A stretch of DNA of 15,411 nt from Gloeopeniophorella convolvens (Eukaryota > Basidiomycota > Agaricomycetes > Russulales). The notes under the pieces are model-generated. The model was not told the origin of the DNA and searched no databases. It saw nothing but the letters and a program-made list of their open reading frames with translations. A program made the translations under genes and the position numbers. Within the stretch, counting starts at the first letter, position 1; each line of letters starts with the position of its first letter. The DNA lies in the NCBI GenBank assembly GCA_022496205.1, contig WTXD01000237.1, forward strand, positions 1 through 15,411, read 5' to 3'. Of this stretch, positions 1 to 7,052 are shown piece after piece.

Positions 1-1797
1 CCGTCTCACCGTCGGTTGACCATGACGTTGGGCTCGGCCTTGAACATACATAAGACGCTTCTTCGACCGCGACTCGACTCTTGAACATGATGCTCAGTAT
101 CCGACTGTATACTAGTCTCCTGTAAGCAGACTGCACCGAGATTGATGGCAGTTGCTTGATAAAGGGCTTGATGGATAGGATTAAGGCGACATTTGATGTG
201 GGGAAGCCTTTTTCCACGACTTGACTAGGAATATTCACAGCATACTCATTGAACCGTGGTTGAAAGAGGGACAGCGTAAATCACAACATCTTCGGGATGC
301 AGTTCGTCAAGACATATCGAGAGACTCCAAGCGGAGAGGGTGGGTAGTTATGAGGAGATACTGCTAGCAGTGGTACAGCAGATTGCAAAACGATAGGCCC
401 CTTTTTGACTTTTTACACACACAGCCGGAGTCTAGCGAGGATCGGAACCATCACCAAGCAGAGGACACCATCCAATCACGTTTGCCCGTGCGCCCATCAG
501 CCGAACACGGCAAATCAAAATGAGCACGCTTACAGGCGGACCTTCCATCTTGGGCCGAGCGCGGGTCAAACGCCTGTGTGTGTAAACGGTCGGCAAGGGG
601 CCTAAGATTATGCGATCCGCTGTAAGTAGATACTGCCATGGCAAACAATTTCAACATTGGACTCAACGCTCCGAGGACGGCGAAGTCTGTCGACGTTGCG
701 CGGGATGTCGGGCCGCTGCCCCTGTATTTTCCCGAACCAGCGCAAACCCTCGCAGACGCGGCCAGGCGCAAACCTCGCTGCATGGCCTGCCATGAGTCCA
801 ACACTGTTCGACATCATGGCATTATCGCTTGCTCGCTGGTTCGCATGGGTCTCAACAGAAAGCTCGTCAATTTTTCTCCGCACTACTGGCACAAGGTTTC
901 ACTATGTACCAAAATACCTCTAGATCTATTGGTAGTGGTGGTGCCAACCAGCCTTCGTGCCCCTTTCTCCCCAGGGGCGGCCGTTAACTTCTCGCGGACC
1001 GTCAAAAGTTGCCTCGGCTGCGTGGGCTAAGTGGTCCACCGGCAAGATATTGTCGCCCCATGGTATGTTGGAGCCTGCCACAAAGCCTGGTCGAATAGCC
1101 AGCCACTGAAGATGAAGTACTGATGCAGATGCTTTATCTGAGTATACCTGCAGCGACCAACGAGGACCAACGGGGCCGGAAAGACCTGATATCTGTATGT
1201 CATACATACTATACTTATGTATAAAAAACACACCCGCCCTACTCAGCCGCGACCCGACTCTGGAGCCTGCTCGAGCCTGCCAGGTCATCGATTCATCCGA
1301 GGCCGGCTGCGGACTCGCCTCCCTTCGCTCCCACTATTTCGCCTATTCTCTACTCCCACGATACATTACTTTACACAGAACGGGCCTGCCCGGCTCGAGT
1401 GGGCTTGCGTCCTCACATCTCCTGACGATTCAGACGACACTTGCCAGATGCCTCCTCTAATCGCTTTCCCTTTACAGTGCCTGTGCATGGTGTGTGGCCC
1501 GTGACCTGGGCTCTTTGCATATATTTGTGCACCGAGCAACTTCCTCGCATCTCGATTGGTCAAACCGGTACGATCGACCCTGATACTCTGAGACGACCGG
1601 GGCAATATCCTGCCCTGCAATACCAATAAATTCACGGCCCGTCGCGGCTGAGCGTTGAGTGTCCACATGCGCATCTCCGTGCAGCTCCGTGGGGACAGCT
1701 TGTTTTACATAAATAGTCCTAGCCATCGGCCATCCCAGTGTTTGCCTCCTGACGATACTCACCCAAAGTTCAAACCTGGACTTGGCCTCGCTGCAGC
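1..1797. other. Intergenic stretch upstream of the P450 gene
   Basis: No gene is supportable in this 1.8 kb. Open frames are short, overlap on both strands, and lack a recognisable domain or a consistent chain of spliced exons. The composition is mixed and clearly less GC-rich than the right half of the window. A TATAAAA-like run lies near 1219 and another A/T-rich box near 1706. The stretch presumably carries the P450 promoter and possibly relics of decayed genes (see the rejected items). Confidence 0.5.
1706..1716 (+). promoter_or_regulatory. TATA-like box upstream of the P450 start
   Basis: The A/T-rich sequence tacataaata lies about 85 bp before the P450 ATG at 1798, a plausible core-promoter distance for a fungal gene. 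It is judged by position and composition only. A second TATAAAA-like run at about 1219 is much further away. Confidence 0.3.
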
Positions 1798-3872
1798 ATG
1801 GCAGACGAATCTTTCTCCAGAGAGTCGGTCCTCGCTGGAATCTTTTCCGTGGTCTTCCTGTTCGTTGTCTGGTACAGAAAGAGGGACCCTTTGGTCAGTC
1901 CCCCGTGCTTGCCCACTGTAACCTTTCGAGTAACTGACCGCCAGCACTCAGCTTGATGCTATCCCAACTGTAGGCTTCTCGGATCCAATACTTTCGTATT
2001 TCTCCGCCCTACGCTACAATCTTGATAGTAAGAGGGTGATCGACGAAGGTTGTGCCAAGGTTAGTCGTGTCATCTCACTGGAACGTGGCCACGGTCGGGA
2101 CATTGAAACTCATATTTTGCTTTGTGACGTGCAGTACAAACCTGGAGTTTTCAAGGTTGCTACTTTCAGAAGATGGACGGTGCTGGTAACATCTCATGAG
2201 CACGTAGAGGACATGAGGGGAGCACCAGATGACGTCCTATCTTTCGTCATACCGGCCTCGGAGGTATGCCGCATCTTGTAACAATTCTCTTCAGCATTCA
2301 TCACCTCTACAAGGTCATCCAAATTGATCACACAATCAATCTCCTCGTTAAAGATGACGAATACCACGCCCACGTCGTACGCACCAAGTTGACTCGGAAC
2401 ATTCAAAACACATTCGGTGATGTCTACGATGAGATTGTGACTTCCCTGGACGAACTTATGCCCGTATCTGGCGATAGTGAGTGCAGATCAGTTCGACACA
2501 ACTTCGATCGTTAACTGAATGAACAGATTGGGTCAAGGTACCCATCATGGAAATAGTGCAGAAGGCGATATGTCGCATCACAAATCGCGTGTTCGTTGGA
2601 CTTCCCCTGTGTACGCATGCTCCCCTGGTGCTTGTGCTGAGCTGGTAGTTGATGCTCATTGACCGAAGGCCGAGACCCTGAATATCAGAAACTCAACCTC
2701 GAATTCGCGACTAGAGTCATGACAATTGCCACGATCCTCATATTTTTCCCCGAACCATTGAAACCGTACGCCTATGTCCCTGCGTCTAACCCCCACGCTG
2801 TCTCACACGGAGTTCAGGTTCGTGACGCGTATGCTTTCGAATCTCCCAGCCCAGTTTCGTAAGGAGGTGGAATTTTTGAGACCTATGGTAGAAGAACGTT
2901 TTGCGAGGCTGGACGAGCTCGGTGACGAGTGGGAAGACAGGCCGGTCCGTAACAAGTTCATTCCCGTCACTCCTCGCTGTTTTCTCACACGGTCGCGAGG
3001 CAGAATGACTTCCTCATGTGGCTCATGAGTGAAGCTCAAGGGCCGGAGAGGTCACTTGAAGGCTTGGCGCGTCGGATGATGCTTGTCAACTTCGCTTCTA
3101 TTCACTCAACCTCCCTGGTTGGTGGAATTTCCCTCCAATGCCATGGAGAATTTTTTTTTTACCATCCCCACCCTAGACAACCATGAAGGCGCTATATCGT
3201 CTTATTGCTCACCCAGAATACGTAGAAGGCCTCCGCCAAGATGTCGAAGCCGCCGTTGCTGAGGAGGGGTGGACGAAGGCCGGTATGGACAAGATGCTCA
3301 AGGTCGATAGCTTCCTGCGAGAGTCTCAGAGACTTCAGGGGATGGGCCTCCGTTCGTGAAACCCATTTTTCGCTTCCCTGGCTGGCGTTAATATCTGTTC
3401 AGTTTCACTGAGCCGAGTGACGCTGAAACCATTCACCTTTTCAAACGGTTTGACTATTCCTGCGGGAGTCAATGTGGCGGTTGCGGTACAAGCGACGCAT
3501 GAGGACCAGGAGACCTACGCCAAACCAAAGGACTTCGACGGGTTCCGCTTTGCCAAGCTTCGCGAGGTTGACCACGACGCTACGATGGGCAAGTACCAGA
3601 CGGTCTCCACCTCTCCGGAGCACCTACCATTCGGACACGGACGACACGCGTGGTAAGTACACCCTGTTCCGACTGGTCGTCTCTCACATTTACCCTGCAA
3701 CAGTCCTGGACGCTTTTTTGCGGTGAATGAAATCAAAACGTTACTTGCAACCATTGTGACTCGATATGACCTCAAGTTTGAAGATGGGAAGGGGATGCCG
3801 CCAGAGATCTGCTTTGCCTCGGCGCTTATCCCTAGGAGCGTGGACGTCATGGTCAGGAAACGTCAGAAGTAG
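1798..3872 (+). CDS. Cytochrome P450 monooxygenase, complete, 11 exons
   Basis: Membrane-anchored haem monooxygenase of the basidiomycete class-II type, expected in the ER with NADPH-P450 reductase as partner; the substrate cannot be told. Exons: 1798-1893, 1952-2059, 2135-2263, 2314-2476, 2527-2610, 2669-2765, 2818-2944, 3004-3117, 3177-3351, 3403-3652, 3704-3872. They total 1512 nt, giving 503 residues with no stop or frame break. Seen in order: N-terminal anchor (about residues 11-26), I-helix NFASIHSTS (about 297-305), K-helix E355-x-x-R358, the meander segment FDGFRF, and the haem loop FGHGRHACPGRFF with ligand Cys448. The Cys codon is split by the last intron (TG|T). The start matches an N-terminus that leads straight into the anchor. 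Three introns have weak donors (GTACGC twice, GTCCGT). The sequence resembles CYP5144/CYP512-like families, but that placement is from memory and uncertain. Codon use is less GC-biased than in the right-hand genes. Confidence 0.93.
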
Positions 3873-3895
3873 CATTGTTCAATTTGATTTCCTTG

Positions 3896-4127
3896 GCACC
3901 GGTGCCTCGCCGGCGGTTTGCCAGTGTTTCTTATGTAGTTGATGAGCGGTTCTTTGCGTATGTCCTTGATTCCGCAAGTGAGGCTACGCGCAGCGTCGGC
4001 ATTCCCGTGACAGTGAGCGCTGGAACTTGAGCTTCATCGAATTCGACCGCCAGGCCCACCGCTACCGTATCACGGACGATGAAATCGCAGCCGTACCCAA
4101 CGCAGAAGAGATCCGTGTGCGTACTAC
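3896..4127 (+). other. Coding-like fragment of unknown identity, cut off at the LTR edge
   Basis: Between the P450 stop and the LTR, one frame (about 3896-4012) reads as plausible protein including VVDERFFAYVLDSASEATR. A possible 41-bp intron (GTGAGC at 4013, CAG ending 4053) would join it to HRYRITDDEIAAVPNAEEIR, which runs to the LTR boundary at 4128. Without that intron the first frame stops at 4028-4030. No family is recognised. It could be the remnant of a gene into which the retroelement inserted, a distal piece of an older repeat, or chance open frame; the short length keeps confidence low. Confidence 0.25.
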
Positions 4128-4650
4128 TGTCACGGTCACGTCACGGCCGACTCACTTCTCCCTTTCGTTCCACCCGTGCCCCGACGATTCTCGATGACTC
4201 TTGCTGATTCCTCGCCTTTCTCTCCGACTCACGACGACTCTCCATGACTCCCGACGACTCACCCAGCCTCTTGACGCCGTAGTAGCAGCAGAGGGCGCAG
4301 AACAGGTAGGACAGGACGGGTATATAAGGATGACCAGTCGTAGCTAAGTACCCAAGCTTGTTCTCCTGTATTGTACGATACAGTAGTACCAGTCGAATCA
4401 AACCCTTTCCACTTGCATCTAATCCTTTCGTCTGAGTGACCCGATTGGTCGCCAATTGCCACCACGACAACCCCAATCGACGTGGACTCACCAGAGTCTT
4501 CTCAATCTCAATCCTCGACTCACCTAACCCCGACCTCACCCTTCGTCGCCGGACACCCCGACTGGGAGTCCCGACGTGACCCGACCCCGGCCGTGTCTTC
4601 CCACGACTCCGACTCGACGCCCGAGCCAGAGTCTCGCACGACCGTTACAA
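4128..4650 (+). repeat. LTR plus leader, forward arm of an inverted repeat
   Basis: The arm begins TGTCACGGTCACGTCAC, which is exactly the reverse complement of 5288-5304. Further shared blocks follow in order: a GACTC-rich stretch (about 4190-4262), a GTAGCAGCAGAGGGC block, GGGTATATAAG, TCGTAGCTAAGTAC, CTCCTGTATTGTACGATACA, a GACCCGATTGGTCG block, and a leader ORF. The TG start and short terminal inversion are typical of LTRs. The 3' end of the LTR proper and the primer-binding site could not be placed. Identity to the other arm is clearly imperfect with small indels, so the copies are diverged. Confidence 0.8.
4321..4327 (+). promoter_or_regulatory. LTR TATA box, forward arm
   Basis: TATATAA preceded by GGG. 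The same GGGTATATAAG sequence occurs in the opposite arm, so this is a conserved position and likely the core promoter of the LTR, driving rightward transcription. About 40 bp downstream in both arms lies a 16-bp near-palindrome. Confidence 0.6.
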
Positions 4651-4777
4651 CTACACATCACTCGAACCTACTGCGCATGTAGAAGAAACCTTCGAATGCA
4701 TCGCCGAATCTCAACGAATAGCCGAACTTTACGAACAGGAGGCACGCATCCAACGCAGAGCAGACACTGGGTACTGA
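4473..4777 (+). pseudogene. Retroelement leader ORF remnant, forward copy
   Basis: Conceptual translation contains the series PIDVD, SPFVAGHPDWESRRDPTPA and DSDSTPEPESR. After a frame change near 4640 it continues as EETFECIAESQRIAELYEQE, ending at TGA 4775-4777. The first part matches the minus-strand copy at 4778-5010 at the protein level while third codon positions differ. This indicates a real ancestral coding region, Ser/Asp/Pro-rich, probably an N-terminal gag-like or leader protein of this element family. No clean start codon is visible. Function unknown. Confidence 0.5.
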
Positions 4778-5010
4778 AAGCCTCATTTGGTCGGTCGCAT
4801 CCATCCAACTCCGATGTTACGGCTGAGCGCGACTCAGGCTCGGGCGTCGAGTCAGAGTCGGAAGGGAGTGCAGCCGGGGTCGGTTCGCGTCGTGGTTCCC
4901 AGTCGGGACGCTCAGCGACGAACGGGACGTGAGGAGTAAGAGTAGTGCTAGGATCAGATCCCGAGGGATCAACGTCAATGGGCTCGGACGTGGTGACGAT
5001 GCACGACCAA
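4778..5010 (-). pseudogene. Retroelement leader ORF remnant, inverted copy
   Basis: On the minus strand the frame reads PIDVDPSGSDPSTTLTPHVP, then an FVAERPDWEPRREPTPA segment, then DSDSTPEPESR. It parallels the forward copy in order and spacing. It loses similarity toward the centre of the inverted repeat (about 4780-4811), where the two copies join end to end. Many differences from the forward copy are synonymous. It is a fragment because the rest of its element is absent on the leftward side. Confidence 0.5.
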
Positions 5011-5304
5011 TCGGGTCGTGCGGACTGAGGATGTGAGACGAGTGGAAAGGAGTCATATTCGTCTGGCTACTGTATCGTACAATACAGGAGGAACAGCTTA
5101 GAGTACTTAGCTACGAGAGCCCGTGCTTATATACCCGTCGTGTCCACCTGTCCTATGCCCTCTGCTGCTACTATGGCGTCGAGAGGCTGGTCGGGAGTCA
5201 TCAGGAGTCGTGAGGAGTCGCATAGAGTCGAGAGGAGTCGTCAAGAGTCGTCCGGGCGCGCGTGGAAGTGAGTCGAAAAGAGTGGGAGTGACGTGACCGT
5301 GACA
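4812..5304 (-). repeat. LTR plus leader, reverse arm of the inverted repeat
   Basis: Read on the minus strand from 5304, it starts with the same 17 bases as the forward arm and carries the same ordered blocks: GACTC repeats, TATA box, AGCTAAGTAC, the 16-bp near-palindrome and the leader ORF. Its outer end lies only 8 bp before the gag ATG at 5313. It points away from gag, so it cannot be the normal 5' LTR of that gag in its present orientation. Confidence 0.8.
5127..5133 (-). promoter_or_regulatory. LTR TATA box, reverse arm
   Basis: TATATAA on the minus strand, preceded by GGG as in the forward arm. If active it would drive leftward transcription, toward the forward arm, giving convergent transcripts over the inverted repeat. 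Confidence 0.5.
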
Positions 5305-5312
5305 TCCGAGCA

Positions 5313-6275
5313 ATGTCGACCAACACGAACGCCACTATGACGGTCAATGCCCCTGTACACCGAACCTCGAACGGCGAGCTCGCCGGCGAGGCCCCGATCC
5401 TCTTCGACGGAAGACCTGACTACTACCGAAACTTCATGTGTCAGTTCAAATCGATGTGCATCGTGAACGCAGGAATTGACCTCATCGATGACCCGATCAA
5501 GCGCGTCGAACTTGCTCTGACATACTTCCGAGGACCCTTTATCTCAGACTGGGCTCAGGAGAAAACAGATTGGTTGGAGAGGGTCAAGAAACAGGATGTA
5601 AACGACCCGCCGGAACCCGCTGCCAATTCCACGACGGCCTGGGAAGTGTTCCGAAACATGGCCGACAAATCATTCATTGACCCCCGAGCTGCGCTCCGAG
5701 CACGAGCCGCGATCAAACTCATGTCTTGGACGCCTCAAATCGAGACCCTCCACTCGTACGTCGGACGGTTCAGGACGGCAGCTCGAAAAGCAGAATACGA
5801 TCTTGACGACCTCGAGACCATTCGAATCCTCCTCCGAGGCATCCCGGAGGCACTCATTGAAGAAGTGATCTCGACAGGGGATGCGTTCGGATATAGCACA
5901 GGCGGAAAACCATGGACGTTCGAGGAATGGGGAAGACGACTGACGATACAACAAATTCGCCGCGCGACACTCATCGACATCTACCAAGCGCCGCAACAAC
6001 CACCTCAATCCCAAGGCTATCTCCTACGAAACCACCAAGGGACGTACCGACCGTCACAGCGAAACAACGATGTTGTTTTAATGGGCGTTGACTACGCCAC
6101 GGCCAACGCCCGTCAAACCACGCTCGTCGAAGCTATTCAGGCCACCCAAGGATCTCAACAGCGAAGTCCAAGGCTGTCGGACGAAGACCGGCAACGATAC
6201 TTTGCCGAAGGACGTTGTTTCCGATGCGGACAACGAGGCCATATGTCCAAACAATGCCCGAAACGACCGAGCTGA
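5313..6275 (+). CDS. gag: Ty3/gypsy Gag polyprotein with CCHC zinc knuckle
   Basis: A 320-residue structural protein of an LTR retrotransposon, which would coat the RNA in cytoplasmic virus-like particles. The N-terminal two thirds fit the retrotransposon gag capsid region (an FDGRPDYYRNFMCQF block near residues 32-46, then conserved Trp/Phe positions and an LLRGIPEALIEE helix). A CX2CX4HX4C knuckle sits at Cys302, Cys305, His310, Cys315. The ATG at 5313 is the first after an in-frame TGA at 5289-5291. The stop at 6273-6275 is probably premature: the same frame continues with typical gag tail sequence after it. The ORF is otherwise intact. The reverse LTR lies immediately upstream, so expression from a proper element promoter is doubtful. 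Confidence 0.85.
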   Translation: MSTNTNATMTVNAPVHRTSNGELAGEAPILFDGRPDYYRNFMCQFKSMCIVNAGIDLIDDPIKRVELALTYFRGPFISDWAQEKTDWLERVKKQDVNDPPEPAANSTTAWEVFRNMADKSFIDPRAALRARAAIKLMSWTPQIETLHSYVGRFRTAARKAEYDLDDLETIRILLRGIPEALIEEVISTGDAFGYSTGGKPWTFEEWGRRLTIQQIRRATLIDIYQAPQQPPQSQGYLLRNHQGTYRPSQRNNDVVLMGVDYATANARQTTLVEAIQATQGSQQRSPRLSDEDRQRYFAEGRCFRCGQRGHMSKQCPKRPS

Positions 6276-6784
6276 GGTTCCAGTCAGCAAAGACCAGCGA
6301 CAACCCCCGTGTCCTACGACATGAGATGACATTTCCCCACACCACAAGACTTCGTGGCCTATATCAAGAAGGCCACGACGGAGGAACGAGAGGCCATCTA
6401 CAAGGTCCTCATGGACGACTCAGAGTTTCAAGAAGGTTTTTGACAGGGCTGGGGACTTCGGTCCTTCCCCGGGCCCTATACAAAACCGATGTATTTGTAC
6501 CATTAGATAATGCAATCCGTATCTCACTAGCAATACTGACATTAAGAAAACGAATCGATAGCGTGGCACTTCTAGACAGCAGAGCAACAGACAACATCAT
6601 CAGCTGGGAAATGGTGGTCCGCTGCAACCTACCCATACAAAAACTCAACCGACCACGAACCATCAGAAATGTACATGGATCCAGAAACCGTTGGACTGGG
6701 GCAGTCATCAGACATGAATGGAATTGTGCCAGGAACAGGAGCGCAAGTATTGCTGAAGCTGACGGAAATACTGTTCTGTTGTAG
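6276..6784 (+). pseudogene. Decayed gag tail and retropepsin (pol N-terminus)
   Basis: In the gag frame, after the stop at 6275 and another TGA at 6327-6329, TPQDFVAYIKKATTEERE and neighbouring residues form a normal-looking gag C-terminus ending at TGA 6441-6443. In the -1 frame, about 6444-6784 encodes an aspartic protease. It has VALLDSRATDNIISWEMVV, where families have D-S/T-G, followed by LNRPRTIRNVHGS, matching the usual PRTIxNVDG strand. The active-site Gly codon is AGA (Arg, 6581-6583), so it should be catalytically dead. Similarity fades after about 6710 and the frame stops at 6782-6784. Everything downstream in pol is missing. Confidence 0.7.
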
Positions 6785-7052
6785 GCGCGTGAGGATCACG
6801 AACGCAAGTTGCAAGTAGCGAGCGGAGGCCTGTTGGAGTGACCGCGATGTGCCGGGTTAGTAACGCGAGAACTTCGTATCTGGGAGCGAGGCGAGCACAG
6901 GAACTGAATCGTGCATGAGTAGTGATATTAAGTGATGAACAAGATAGGTGATGCGGACTGTAATTACCACGAGCGCACAGCGGCATCAGAAACGCAAACA
7001 GAACGAGCTTTAACGCATGGCATCTCATCCACCCAACGACGCAGTATGGCAT
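6785..7052. other. Spacer between the retroelement remnant and ARH1
   Basis: No protein, LTR end (TGTCAC/GTGACA), polypurine tract or repeat block of the element is visible. It holds the 3' flank and probable 3' UTR of the minus-strand reductase gene. Composition rises to high GC on its right side. Confidence 0.4.

Larger units (their letters stand above)
4128..6784 (+). mobile_element. Degenerate Ty3/gypsy LTR retrotransposon with inverted LTR-leader arms
   Basis: The element comprises two LTR/leader copies in opposite orientation, a gag ORF, a decayed gag tail and a protease fragment. Reverse transcriptase, RNase H, integrase and any 3' LTR are missing from 6785 onward. Ty3/gypsy assignment rests on the gag fold region, the CCHC knuckle, and a retropepsin-like ALLDSRATDN motif in the -1 frame. 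The outer limits are TGTCACGG at 4128 and loss of recognisable protein after 6784. No matching target-site duplication flanks the inverted-repeat unit. It is a composite and not an autonomous copy. Confidence 0.8.

Noticed and set aside
638..1030. A 130-codon plus-strand open frame in the 5' intergenic part, with ATG in good context and a CMACH sequence resembling a cytochrome c CXXCH site
   Set aside because: No other cytochrome c feature, no recognisable domain, overlapping frames on both strands; the five-residue motif is easily chance.
930..1130. Minus-strand segment reading LHLQWLAIRPGFVAGSN and WGDNILPVDHLAHAAEATF, reminiscent of the C-terminal half of NAD(P)-dependent epimerase/NmrA-like proteins
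   Set aside because: Only about 60 residues, no Rossmann glycine motif or spliced exons upstream. It could be a decayed fragment, but a translated database search is needed before calling it.
4185..4265. CRISPR-like repeats in the GACTC-rich stretch
   Set aside because: Units are about 5-8 bp with irregular spacing, in fungal nuclear DNA; no repeat-spacer structure and no cas genes.
4128..5304. Foldback or TIR DNA transposon (1177 bp with long terminal inverted repeats)
   Set aside because: The arms contain LTR-type TATA boxes and a retroelement leader ORF, the flanks show no matching duplication (ACTAC against TCCGA), and there is no transposase.
6785..7052. 3' LTR or remainder of pol after the protease fragment
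   Set aside because: None of the LTR blocks (TGTCAC end, GACTC cluster, TATATAAG, palindrome) and no reverse transcriptase or integrase motifs are present.
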